In this document: in pieces, positions 15,355-23,823 of the stretch
How positions within the stretch are numbered: the stretch's first letter is position 1
Layout: the number at the start of each line of letters is the position of its first letter
Assembly: GCA_947461225.1 (NCBI GenBank)
Contig: CANHJV010000014.1
Span: 1 to 38,683 of the forward strand
Length of the DNA stretch: 38,683 nucleotides
Direction of reading: 5' to 3'
DNA from: Gemmatimonadota bacterium
Lineage (GTDB): Bacteria > Gemmatimonadota > Gemmatimonadetes > Gemmatimonadales > Gemmatimonadaceae
The notes under the pieces: model-generated
Seen by the model: only the letters and a program-made list of their open reading frames with translations
Databases searched by the model: none
Told to the model about the DNA's origin: nothing
Translations under genes and position numbers: made by a program

Positions 15355-17237
15355 GCGAGAGCTCCCGTGGTCGTGGTGGCGGCGGGAGCGGCAAGACGCC
15401 CGGCGATATGTTCGGCGGTACGCAGGCACAAGGCGGCCAGCGTGAGGGTGGTGTTGGCCGTACCGATGGTCGGCATCGACCCCGCACCGGCAAGGTAGAG
15501 GTTCGGGTGGTCCCACGATTGCTGCGTGTCGGTCACCACCGAGTTGCGCGCCGTGGTGCCCATCATGTGCGTGCCGGCCCAGTGATTGCCGCCGCGCATC
15601 ACGTAGCCCTCGCCGTTGTGGGTCACCCAGCCCGGCGCGTTGGGGTCGTAGCTGGTGTGGTCATGCGCCCCGAGGCGCTGGTAGATGCGCTTGGTCAGAC
15701 CGCGCGAGAAGGCCGCGGTCTCGAGCGTATACTGCGGCAGGTCGAACGAGATCACGGGCCGCAGGTTGCCCATCTGGTCGGTGTAGCGCGGATCAACCGT
15801 GATGCGGTTTGACGGATCGGCCGGCACCTCGATCATGCAGTCGATCAGGATCTGACGGGCGACGGTGTCGATCAGCCCTTGCCGGAGCTCAGCGCCGATC
15901 AGGTTCTTGTTGTCGACCAGATCGTACAGGTCGCTGTAGGGGCCGCCCGTGGCCCAGCCCCAGCCGTCGTTGTGTACGGAAAAGCGCACGGCGGCGTGCT
16001 GGCTGCGGTACTGGCCGGTGCGGATGTCTTCGATCCCCGAGGTGCAGATCGGACCACGCATCACGCCAATGGGTTCGGGCATGAGGGCCCATGTCAGCAG
16101 ATAGGCATGGTCCATCAGGTTGCGCCCGACGAGACCGCTGCTGCCCTGCAACCCGGACGCCAGCATGAGCCGCGCATTTTCGACCGCGTTGGCCGCCAGC
16201 ACGAAGGTCTTGGCCTTGAACGTACGAGTGACGTGGCCCGGACGATCGGGGTGGTCGTAGGTCTTGGCCTCGATCGCGGTGACCGCGCCAGTGGCTGAGT
16301 CGATCACCACCTTTGAGGCAACGGTTTGCGCCAGCAGATGCACGTTCCCGGTCGCCATGGCCTGCATCAAGGTGCGGCGGGCATCGTATTTCGCCTGCAC
16401 CGGACAGATCGGCACACAGTTCGTGTTGCCCTGACAGCGGCCGCCCATTTCGGCCTGATCGGTGCTGACCGCACCGTTGGGGCGGAAGCCCTTTCCGCCG
16501 TCATAGGCCGCATTCGGCACGCCGTTGCGTGCCTGCGGCGTGGTGCGGATCTTGAGCGCGAAGCTTTCGCCGGCAAGTTCGACCGGCATCCCGTCGATGT
16601 CGCGTGCCAGCACCTGATCGAGATAGCTCGCCGGCATCTTGTGCATCGGCAAGACGTAATCGTCACCGAAATCCAGCCCGCCATAGCCCTGATCGGCCAC
16701 GTCCCCCGACACGCCCAGTTCGGCTTCCGCGGCGCGGTAATACGGGTCGAGCGCCTGATACGACATCGGCCAATCGGCGCCCACGCCGAAGAGGCTGTGC
16801 ATCTGGAAATCGTCGGGCAGCATACGCAGCGCCTTGCCCTCCCAGTGGCGGGTGGTGCCGCCCAGCACGCGGGAATACGTGCTGTCGATCTCGAGCGGGC
16901 CCTTCTGCACCAGATAGCCGCTGGCATTGATTTGGCCGTCATGCAGTTTGACCGCGTCAAAGTCCCGCGGCATCGGCGCGTTCAACGCGTTGTGGTAGGC
17001 CGCGTTGTTGTCCTTGCTGACCGCGCCATAGAACCGCTGCACGTTTTCTTCGTAGTCGCCGACGGTTACGTCATTGCCCGATCCGGCCTCGATCACCAGC
17101 ACGCGGCGGCCTTGTTGGCCAAGGCGTTTGGCGATCAGCGCACCGCTGACGCCCGAACCGATGACCACCGCATCGTAGTGGGTCTTGGCAGCGACATCCG
17201 GCTCGATGGTGAACCGTTTGATTCCATGGGTCGTCAT
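15351..17237 (-). CDS. GMC-family FAD-dependent sugar/polyol dehydrogenase, large subunit
   Basis: Oxidises a sugar or polyol hydroxyl using FAD. The 628 residues contain the FAD loop VIGSGVSG (GxGxxG at 27-32), GGTTRHWEGKALRM near 127-141 and the C-terminal GTHMMGTTARNSVV with probable catalytic His near 557 and Asn near 595. C268, C274 and C278 in GRCQGNTNCVPICPVQAKY match the region that carries a 3Fe-4S cluster in FAD glucose dehydrogenases, so this may be an electron-donating dehydrogenase and not an oxidase. There is no signal peptide. The ATG at 17237 has GGAG 8 bases upstream. It is coupled to the ferritin-like gene and accompanied by a small subunit gene. Substrate not determined. 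Confidence 0.9.
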   Translation of the reverse strand: MTTHGIKRFTIEPDVAAKTHYDAVVIGSGVSGALIAKRLGQQGRRVLVIEAGSGNDVTVGDYEENVQRFYGAVSKDNNAAYHNALNAPMPRDFDAVKLHDGQINASGYLVQKGPLEIDSTYSRVLGGTTRHWEGKALRMLPDDFQMHSLFGVGADWPMSYQALDPYYRAAEAELGVSGDVADQGYGGLDFGDDYVLPMHKMPASYLDQVLARDIDGMPVELAGESFALKIRTTPQARNGVPNAAYDGGKGFRPNGAVSTDQAEMGGRCQGNTNCVPICPVQAKYDARRTLMQAMATGNVHLLAQTVASKVVIDSATGAVTAIEAKTYDHPDRPGHVTRTFKAKTFVLAANAVENARLMLASGLQGSSGLVGRNLMDHAYLLTWALMPEPIGVMRGPICTSGIEDIRTGQYRSQHAAVRFSVHNDGWGWATGGPYSDLYDLVDNKNLIGAELRQGLIDTVARQILIDCMIEVPADPSNRITVDPRYTDQMGNLRPVISFDLPQYTLETAAFSRGLTKRIYQRLGAHDHTSYDPNAPGWVTHNGEGYVMRGGNHWAGTHMMGTTARNSVVTDTQQSWDHPNLYLAGAGSMPTIGTANTTLTLAALCLRTAEHIAGRLAAPAATTTTGALA

Positions 17238-17295
17238 GTGCACGTCTCCAGATCACGGCAAGAATTTTGGGGCACGGGAACGCGGGGCTGGCGCA

Positions 17296-19995
17296 TCAGG
17301 AGACACCCCCCGCTTTTTTCTTGGCTTTGGGTTTTGCGACCGGTTCCGCAACGTCGTTGCGGGCCAGTTCCTCGATCAGCACGGCGACCAGGCCTGTCCA
17401 TCCGGTCTGGTGCGATGCGCCGATGCCGGCGCCGATGTCGCCATGGAAGTACTCGTAGAACAGGATGTTGTCCTTCCACGCCGCGTCGTCCTGCATCTTT
17501 GTCGTGCCGCCGAATACCGGACGGCGGCCATCGGCGCCGCGTTCGAACAGCGCGACCAGACGGCGGGACAATTCGTCGGCCACGGCGTCGAGTGTCATCA
17601 TCTGGCCCGAACCGGTCGGGCATTCGACCGTGAGCGTGTTGCCGTAATGCGCGTGGTAACGGCGCAGCGAGTCGATCAGCAGATAGTTGATCGGCATCCA
17701 GACCGGACCGCGCCAGTTGGAGTTGCCGCCGAACATGCCGGAATGGGATTCGGCCGGCTGGTATCCGGCTTCGAATCCCTGTCCCTCGACCTCGATGCGG
17801 AAGGGTTCGTCGAGATGTCGCTTGGACAGGGACCGGATGCCGTAATCCGACAGCATTTCGGCCGGGTCCAGCATGGGCTTGAGCAAGCGCACCAGCTGGT
17901 CTTTGGACATGAAGGACAGCAAGAGCGCATGGGCTTCATGTCCGTCGGTATCCGCGATGCGACCGAAGAGGTCAGACTGACGCTCGCGGAACCAGTCGAT
18001 CCGGCTGGCGAAGGCAGGCGTGTCGGCCTGCTTGAGGGCTGCAAGGTCGAGGTCGGCCACGGCGATCAACGGGATGAGGCTGACCAGCGACCGCGCTTTG
18101 AGCGGGTGGAACTGGTCCCCGATCCGCAACACGTCGTAGTACAGGCCGTCCTCTTCGTTCCACAACGCGGCGCTGCCCTCGGACTCGCGTCCCAGATGGT
18201 CGAGGGCATCCGCGATCAGCGCGAAATGCTGGAAGAACTTGCCGGCCAGCTCGTGATGTTCCGGTTCTTCATCGGCCAACAGCTTGGCCGCCTGCATCAT
18301 CTGCAAGGCGAAAAACGCGACCCATGTCGTGCCGTCCGACTGGTACAGCCGTCCGCCGCCGGGCAGGTAGCCAGACGAGCGGTCGAATACGGAAATGTTG
18401 TCCAGTCCGAGGAACCCGCCCTGATAGAGGTTGTTGCCCTCGGCATCTTTGCGGTTGACCCACCACGTGAAATACAACAACCCGTGGTCCAGCAGGCTGC
18501 GCAGGAACGAGCGGTCGAGCGTGCCGGTGGTGCGCAATTCATAGTTGGCGATCTGCAAACCGGCCCAGACCTGCACGGGCGGGTTCACATCGCCAAAGGC
18601 CCATTCATAGGCGGGCACCTGGCCGTCCGGCCGCATGTACCATTCCCGCGTCAGCAGCAGGACCTGCTGCTTGGCAAAGGCAAGGTCGGTGCGGGCAAGC
18701 ACGACGGTGTGGAAGCACAGGTCCCAGCTGGCGAACCACGGATATTCCCATGTGTCGGGCATCGAAATGATGTCCTCGGCATAGAAGTGACGCCATTCCT
18801 TGTTGCGCCCGTGGTGGCGATCCGACGGTGGCGGCACGTCGTCGCCGTCAAGCCAGTCGCTGACGATGTAATGGAAGAACTGCTTGGACCAATGCATGCC
18901 GGCGTGGGCCTGACGCGCGATGCGGCGGCGGTCCGGGCTGATCGTGGCGGGGATACGGTCGGCGTAGAACGCATCGGCTTCTTCGATGCGCGTGGCAAAG
19001 ACCGCCTGTGCGTCTGCGCCGACGCCCACGCCCGCCGCGGTGGTGGACAGGCGCAGGGTGATCGTCACCTCTTCGCCCGCGGGCACGTCGCGGCGGTAGA
19101 TCGCGCTTGCCTTGGTGCCGGTGGCCGCCGGATTGACCGTGGCCGCGCCCGACACGACGTGATCGTTGATCCCGTCCTTGGGGAAGGCCGCCCCGTCGCG
19201 CCCGTAGAGGCGGCGGTTGTTCGTCTCGTTGTCGCAGAACACGAGGGAATCCGCGCCGGGGCAGGCAAGCTGCATCGCATCCATCTCGGGATGCGCGATG
19301 GTCACGCGGTCGCCGTCGCGGCCAAGCTGCGGACGGGCCGCGCCTTGCTCCCAGCTCCATGTGTTGCGGAACCAGACCGTCGGCAACAGCCAGATCGGAT
19401 GCGACTCGGGTCCGTGGTTGCGAGCGGTGATCCGGATCAGGATGTCGTCGACCGACTGCTTGGCGTATTCGATGCTGACATCGAAATAGCGGTCCTCGTC
19501 AAACACGCCGGTATCCATCAATTCGTATTCGAGCGCCGCGGAATCCGTGGCCTTACGATGGGCGTTTTCCTGCAACAGGTCGGCATACGGAAAGGCCGCG
19601 TGCGGATACTTGTAGAGCATCCGCATGTAGCTGTGGGTCGGCGTCGAGTCCTGATAGAAGTAGTATTCCTTGACGTCCTCGCCGTGATTGCCCTGATCAT
19701 TGGTCAAACCGAACAGGCGCTCTTTCAGGATCGGATCCTTGCCGTTCCACAGGCCCAACGAAAAGCACAGGCGCTGCTTCACATCGCTAATGCCGCCGAT
19801 CCCGTCCTCGCCCCAGCGGTAGGCGCGCGAGCGCGCGTGGTCATGGGGAAGATGGTCCCACGCGGTGCCGCCCTCGCTGTAATCTTCGCGCACGGTGCCC
19901 CACTGGCGTTCGCTCAGATAGGGGCCGAAAAAACGCCAGTCGGCTTGGCCTGCATCGGCCTGATTCAGTCGAAGATCTTCTGCGGTGTTGGTCAT
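17296..19995 (-). CDS. GH63-family (MGH1-like) glucosidase
   Basis: An 899-residue intracellular glycoside hydrolase of the (alpha/alpha)6 type, similar in layout to yeast YMR196W and to bacterial GH63 enzymes. It opens with [20 protein letters not shown] and [13 protein letters not shown], the characteristic N-terminal block. The central [17 protein letters not shown] carries the probable acid Asp; [18 protein letters not shown] and [12 protein letters not shown] near the C-terminus carry the probable base region. No signal peptide. Characterised relatives cleave alpha-glucosidic bonds, for example in glucosylglycerate or mannosylglycerate; the substrate here is unknown. Pairing with the debranching enzyme upstream suggests alpha-glucan or glucoside breakdown. 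The ribosome site is weak and the spacing to the upstream gene is 25 bases. Confidence 0.85.
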   Translation of the reverse strand: MTNTAEDLRLNQADAGQADWRFFGPYLSERQWGTVREDYSEGGTAWDHLPHDHARSRAYRWGEDGIGGISDVKQRLCFSLGLWNGKDPILKERLFGLTNDQGNHGEDVKEYYFYQDSTPTHSYMRMLYKYPHAAFPYADLLQENAHRKATDSAALEYELMDTGVFDEDRYFDVSIEYAKQSVDDILIRITARNHGPESHPIWLLPTVWFRNTWSWEQGAARPQLGRDGDRVTIAHPEMDAMQLACPGADSLVFCDNETNNRRLYGRDGAAFPKDGINDHVVSGAATVNPAATGTKASAIYRRDVPAGEEVTITLRLSTTAAGVGVGADAQAVFATRIEEADAFYADRIPATISPDRRRIARQAHAGMHWSKQFFHYIVSDWLDGDDVPPPSDRHHGRNKEWRHFYAEDIISMPDTWEYPWFASWDLCFHTVVLARTDLAFAKQQVLLLTREWYMRPDGQVPAYEWAFGDVNPPVQVWAGLQIANYELRTTGTLDRSFLRSLLDHGLLYFTWWVNRKDAEGNNLYQGGFLGLDNISVFDRSSGYLPGGGRLYQSDGTTWVAFFALQMMQAAKLLADEEPEHHELAGKFFQHFALIADALDHLGRESEGSAALWNEEDGLYYDVLRIGDQFHPLKARSLVSLIPLIAVADLDLAALKQADTPAFASRIDWFRERQSDLFGRIADTDGHEAHALLLSFMSKDQLVRLLKPMLDPAEMLSDYGIRSLSKRHLDEPFRIEVEGQGFEAGYQPAESHSGMFGGNSNWRGPVWMPINYLLIDSLRRYHAHYGNTLTVECPTGSGQMMTLDAVADELSRRLVALFERGADGRRPVFGGTTKMQDDAAWKDNILFYEYFHGDIGAGIGASHQTGWTGLVAVLIEELARNDVAEPVAKPKAKKKAGGVS

Positions 19996-20020
19996 GACGC
20001 GCCGTGCAAGAATTTGATGA

Positions 20021-22048
20021 TTAGAGGGCCGGACGGGCGATCAGCGCCCACGCCCGCAGGAGTTCAGCCACGCTCCACGCTTGCGCGATGCAGCCGCGCG
20101 GGGCATGAGGCGCGTCACCTTCGAAGATTTCGCTGACGGTTCCCAGCCCCTCGATCCGCAGCTGGTCGGCCAGCGGCCGCAACAGATCGAATGCCCGCGC
20201 CGGATCGGCGTAGGTGTCGAGATGGGCTTCGATGAACGGACCGATCAGCCAGGTCCACACGGTACCCATGTGATAGGCCGCGTCGCGCGCCGTCTGGTCA
20301 CCGCCGTAGCGACCCACATAGCCCGGCTCACTCATGCCCAGCGACCGCAGGCCACAGGCGGTCCACAGTTCGGCCTCGCAGACGGCGACCACCTTGGCCG
20401 CCTGCTCGGCGCTCAGCGCTCCGGTGGCTGCGCGGGCGGCGAGGATCTGGTTGGGACGCAGCAGGCTTTCATGCCCGTTCGGACCGTCAAGCACGTCGAA
20501 ACAAAAGCCGCGCTCGGGGTTCCAGAACCGCTGGAAGCCCTGAACCGCGGCGTCGAGCAGGGCGCGGTAGGGCGCGGGGTCATGGCCAAGCTGCGCCGCC
20601 GCGCGGAGCATGAAGCGCAGGTTGCTGATCCACAGCGCGTTGACCTCGACGGGCTTCCCGATGCGTGGCGTCACCACCCAGTCACCGACCCGCGCATCCA
20701 TCCATGTCAACTGCACACCCGGCTCTCCGGCCCGGATTAGCCCATCGGAGGGATCGAGGCCGATACCGTAGCGGGTGCCGCTCCGCAGATGCGCCATGAT
20801 CTGCTCGAGCGCCGGAAACATCTCGGCCAGAAATTCTGGATCAGGGGAGGCTGCATCGACCGCCGCGATGGCCTCGACAAACCAGAAGGTCGCATCGACC
20901 GTGTTGAATTCGGGTGCGCTGCCGGCATCGGGAAAGCGGTTCGGGATCATGCCCTGATCCATCACATCGGCAAAGGCACGCAGGATCGACCGGGCGATCT
21001 CGGGCCGCCCGGTGACCAGAGCCAGCCCCGGAAGACTGATCATGGTGTCGCGGCCCCAATCGGCAAACCAGTGGTAGCCCGCGATCACGGTATGGGCGGG
21101 CGTTCCGTCACGCAGGGTGCGGCGAACGACGAACTGGTCCGCGGCAAGCACCAGACGGCGCACCCACTCGGGCGCGTCCTGTACCTGGGCGCGATCGAGC
21201 AGGGCCGTTTGTCGTGCACGTTCCGCCGCCTGCGCGGTCGGGTCAGGACGAGCGGCAGTCTCGCCGGTCGAGAGCACCAGTTGCACGGGCAGGCCGACGG
21301 GCAAGGGCGCCGTCAGACTACCCGAATGGATGTGGTCTTCATGGTCGGTGAGGCCACGCTGCCGCTCGGAGACCAGTCCGACATCGCGCCACCAGGCGCC
21401 GTCTGCCGTGGCATAGCCGTTTTCCAGCACCGCATGAACCGACACCGGCCCGAACTGCGTCGTCAGGCGGCCGGCCTGCGCCTCGATGTCGGGACGCCAG
21501 TCCGAAGCGAACGTGCGCGAATGGTAATCGCGGCAATCGGTCAGCACCTCGACCGACAACGTCACATCGGCGGGGGCGCGCAAGACGGTGTAGGACAACC
21601 GCGTGACGTTGGCACCGTGATCCATCCACAGCCGCCGTTCGAGCGAGACCCCGCGACATTCGTAGCGCCATACCGGCGAGGTGCCATCCAGCGTAACGGA
21701 GACGAGCGCCTCGGAGGCCTCCGGCGAGACGGTGCCGTCGGCCCAGTGCATTGCTGTCAGGGCAATCCGGCGATCCCCGACCACAACCGTCTCGACCAAG
21801 GCTGGCACCAGCACGCGCCGGTCAACCGGAGGGGCGAGCGCAGCCACGAGAAGCCCGTGATAGGCACGCTGAGGCGCGCCGGACAGGCTGCTGGAGGCGT
21901 ATCCGCCCATCCCGTTCGCCACCAGCCATTCCGGGCCAACGTCGGCGGCAGGGTTCAGCGCGTCACGGCCGAACACGGAAATCGGAAGGGCATCCATCAA
22001 CAACGCTCGAGCTTCGGCATGCAGTCTTGATGGAGTCTCGCGAACCAT
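20021..22048 (-). CDS. Amylo-alpha-1,6-glucosidase / glycogen debranching enzyme (GH133)
   Basis: Removes alpha-1,6-linked glucose or oligosaccharide branches from glycogen-like glucans. The 675 residues show the bacterial debranching layout: an N-terminal beta domain with EWLVANGMGGYASSSLSG and RAYHGLLVAAL, then the (alpha/alpha)6 domain with AGYHWFADWGRDTMISLPGL (catalytic acid region), FNTVDATFWFVEAI, QLTWMDARVGDWVVTPR, GKPVEVNALWISNLRFML and FIEAHL. No signal peptide is visible. The start ATG at 22048 is uncertain; a second ATG at 21997 precedes the first conserved block and neither has a good ribosome site. It is the first gene of the minus-strand cluster and its upstream region holds the putative promoter and operator. 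Confidence 0.9.
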   Translation of the reverse strand: MVRETPSRLHAEARALLMDALPISVFGRDALNPAADVGPEWLVANGMGGYASSSLSGAPQRAYHGLLVAALAPPVDRRVLVPALVETVVVGDRRIALTAMHWADGTVSPEASEALVSVTLDGTSPVWRYECRGVSLERRLWMDHGANVTRLSYTVLRAPADVTLSVEVLTDCRDYHSRTFASDWRPDIEAQAGRLTTQFGPVSVHAVLENGYATADGAWWRDVGLVSERQRGLTDHEDHIHSGSLTAPLPVGLPVQLVLSTGETAARPDPTAQAAERARQTALLDRAQVQDAPEWVRRLVLAADQFVVRRTLRDGTPAHTVIAGYHWFADWGRDTMISLPGLALVTGRPEIARSILRAFADVMDQGMIPNRFPDAGSAPEFNTVDATFWFVEAIAAVDAASPDPEFLAEMFPALEQIMAHLRSGTRYGIGLDPSDGLIRAGEPGVQLTWMDARVGDWVVTPRIGKPVEVNALWISNLRFMLRAAAQLGHDPAPYRALLDAAVQGFQRFWNPERGFCFDVLDGPNGHESLLRPNQILAARAATGALSAEQAAKVVAVCEAELWTACGLRSLGMSEPGYVGRYGGDQTARDAAYHMGTVWTWLIGPFIEAHLDTYADPARAFDLLRPLADQLRIEGLGTVSEIFEGDAPHAPRGCIAQAWSVAELLRAWALIARPAL

Positions 22049-22117
22049 GAAACCGACGAGTCTTGGCCCTAGGCTCCTGACTGTTTCAGCAACTGGAAAC
22101 GCCGCCTAGCCGCTGCC

Positions 22118-22146
22118 AATGTATGCAAGGTCGGTGGCGGACTCAA
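22118..22146 (-). promoter_or_regulatory. Candidate sigma-70-like promoter of the catabolic cluster
   Basis: Reading the minus strand, TTGAGT (22146-22141) is followed by exactly 17 bases and TACATT (22123-22118). Each box matches 4 of 6 consensus positions, and the pair lies 70 bases before the debranching-enzyme start. The -35 overlaps the right arm of a perfect palindrome, as expected for a repressible promoter. This is a visual match, not tested. Confidence 0.4.
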
Positions 22147-22168
22147 CTGTTTGGTGAAACAGTTGAGT
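22141..22168. promoter_or_regulatory. Perfect 12-bp palindrome, putative operator
   Basis: ACTCAACTGTTT (22141-22152) and AAACAGTTGAGT (22157-22168) are exact reverse complements with a GGTG spacer. No T-run follows on either side, so an operator is more likely than a terminator. The ACTGTTT core reappears as ACTGTTTCA at 22080-22088, and its reverse complement TGAAACAGT is at 22155-22163, so a dimeric regulator could bind at both places around the start of transcription. No regulator gene is adjacent. Confidence 0.55.
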
Positions 22169-22267
22169 CACGCCCTCATTCGCGTCTACCCCTCCCCCGA
22201 GGAGGCGCATCCGTATGGTTCGGCGTTTACGCCGCCAGCACCGCGGCGCGTCGGCGGGAGGCCGTCT

Positions 22268-22768
22268 TCAGAGGGCCTTCTTGATGGCCGCGTCGAGGTT
22301 CTGCGTGCCGCCGACGCCGGTGTACACGATCTTGCCCGACTTGTTGACGACCACGACGTAGCTGGTGGCGGGCACATCGTAGGCGCCGCTGACGGTGCCC
22401 TTCTTGTCGTACAGGAGTTCGCCGCCGAGCTGGTTGGCTTTCTGCCAGCCCTTCACGCGTTCGATGGACTGGTTCACCGACACGGCGACGGTCACGAACT
22501 TCACCTGCGCCCCGTGCTTGGTCATGGCGGCGCGCATGGCGGGCTCGAGCTGTTTGCAGTTGCCGCACCAGGTGGCCCAGAACTCGAGCACGACGGGCGT
22601 CTTGCCGAGGTAGGCGGAGAGGTCGACGGTCTTGCCGTCGAGGGTCTCGAGGGGGCCGCTGGGGGCGGTTTCGCCGACGGCGATGCCGAGGTCCTGGGCG
22701 AGCGCGGGGGTGGAGACGGCCAGGGTGGCGGCGGCGAGGACGGTGAAGAGGGGGCGGAAGGCTCGCAT
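22268..22768 (-). CDS. TlpA/ResA-type thioredoxin-like protein, exported
   Basis: A 166-residue periplasmic thiol-disulfide protein. Residues 1-24 form a Sec signal peptide (MRAFRPLFTVLAAATLAVST, then PALA). The thioredoxin active site is WCGNC at 67-71, with the alkyl-hydroperoxide/TlpA-like FWATWCGNCKQLEP context and a cis-proline VPATSYVVVV further on. Such proteins keep cysteines reduced during cytochrome c maturation or reduce periplasmic thiols. The CcdA/DsbD-type gene lies directly upstream on the same strand with 94 bases between, and would supply the electrons. Confidence 0.87.
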   Translation of the reverse strand: MRAFRPLFTVLAAATLAVSTPALAQDLGIAVGETAPSGPLETLDGKTVDLSAYLGKTPVVLEFWATWCGNCKQLEPAMRAAMTKHGAQVKFVTVAVSVNQSIERVKGWQKANQLGGELLYDKKGTVSGAYDVPATSYVVVVNKSGKIVYTGVGGTQNLDAAIKKAL

Positions 22769-22775
22769 GACTGCT

Positions 22776-22850
22776 GAGTAGGGAGTATGGGGTATGGGGT
22801 AAGGTGTAGGGGGACGGCGAGGGATACTCCCTACCCCGTACTCCCCACTC
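22776..22850. repeat. Imperfect inverted repeat of ACTCCCTACCCC-type units
   Basis: Between ccdA-like and thioredoxin genes, G-rich units (GAGTAGGGAGTATGGGGTA, 22776-22794 onward) are matched by C-rich units (ACTCCCTACCCCGTACTCCC, 22826-22845), forming a long imperfect hairpin with about 20 bases in the loop. The units are themselves short degenerate direct repeats. Such sequences are non-coding; whether this acts as a terminator or is a spreading repeat cannot be told from one copy. Confidence 0.55.
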
Positions 22851-22862
22851 CTTACTTCGCCG

Positions 22863-23603
22863 TTAGAAATAGACTTGGCCCATCTTCACCAAGTAGTACT
22901 CCGCCATGCCGAGCATGACGAAGGCGAAGACCTTTTTTACCGTCAGCATCCACGCACCAGCGCGCGGCAATCGCGACAGTGAGCCCGCGGAGAGGCCGAC
23001 GACGACCAACAGCGTGCACATGCCGAGCGAGAAGGTGAAGAGGTAGAGAAAGCCGAGCAGGGCGGAGCCGGTGGTGGAGACCCAGGTGAGGACGGCGGCC
23101 ATGACCGGGGCGGAGCAGGGGGCGGCCACGAGGCCCGAGGCGGCGCCCATGATGAACGCACCGGCCACGCGTCCGCCGGTACCGGCGTTGGCGGCGCGCT
23201 GCATGATGGCGGCGGGGACGCGGACGGGGATGACGTCGAACATGGACAGGGCGGCCAGCATGAGCAGGTTCGCCATGGCGAAGTAGGCCCAGGGGTTGGC
23301 CGAGACCGTGCCGAACATGGTGCCGGTGAGGCCGGCGAGGAGGCCGAGCCCGGCGTAGACGGTGGCCAGTCCGAACACGTAGGTGAGCGAAAGGCCGAGT
23401 GGGCGCCACTTTGACGCTATGATGGCGCCGGACTGTTCCGATGATGACTGTCCGCCCACGATCGCGGCGGTGATCGGGATCATCGGATACACGCAGGGGG
23501 TCAGCGACGTCAGGACGCCCGCGCCGAAGAGCAGGGGGAGCGCGGCGGCGGGGTTTGACGACAGCTGCGCGGTGACGTCGGCGATCTGCGTGAGAGCAAT
23601 CAT
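22863..23603 (-). CDS. CcdA/DsbD-type transmembrane thiol-disulfide transporter
   Basis: A 246-residue inner-membrane protein with about six hydrophobic segments. The two functional cysteines are C37 in LTPCVYPMIPIT and C163 in AAPCSAPVMAA, both in the proline-flanked settings of the DsbD beta/CcdA domain. It moves reducing equivalents from cytoplasmic thioredoxin to the periplasm, where the neighbouring TlpA-like protein would receive them. The soluble alpha and gamma domains of full DsbD are missing. The gene starts with ATG at 23603, divergent from the M28 peptidase with a 220-base spacer that holds no other gene. Confidence 0.88.
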   Translation of the reverse strand: MIALTQIADVTAQLSSNPAAALPLLFGAGVLTSLTPCVYPMIPITAAIVGGQSSSEQSGAIIASKWRPLGLSLTYVFGLATVYAGLGLLAGLTGTMFGTVSANPWAYFAMANLLMLAALSMFDVIPVRVPAAIMQRAANAGTGGRVAGAFIMGAASGLVAAPCSAPVMAAVLTWVSTTGSALLGFLYLFTFSLGMCTLLVVVGLSAGSLSRLPRAGAWMLTVKKVFAFVMLGMAEYYLVKMGQVYF

Positions 23604-23823
23604 GTGGGGAAGATACGGCCGAATGGACGGGTGTGTTCCCTCCCTCGCGACGGCGAGAGCGCTTCGTCATCGGCCGTGCGCCATCAGCGGCTGCGGCGCG
23701 AGATGGGGAGCGCGCTGGTGGCGGAGACGTGCCTGAACGGCGTGCGGACAGCATACTGTACTGGTCCTGCGTTGTCGACACACATCCCCCCGTTCCTCGT
23801 CCCCTCCCGTCGCTCCGGATCCC

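Noticed and set aside
17185-20136. A 983-residue open frame on the + strand opposite the GH63 and GMC genes
   Set aside because: High GC leaves long open frames on the other strand; the translation shows no family pattern, while the minus-strand genes have intact motifs and ribosome sites.
22141-22168. Intrinsic terminator
   Set aside because: The stem is perfect but has no T-run on either strand, and it sits upstream of, not behind, the nearest start on the minus strand.
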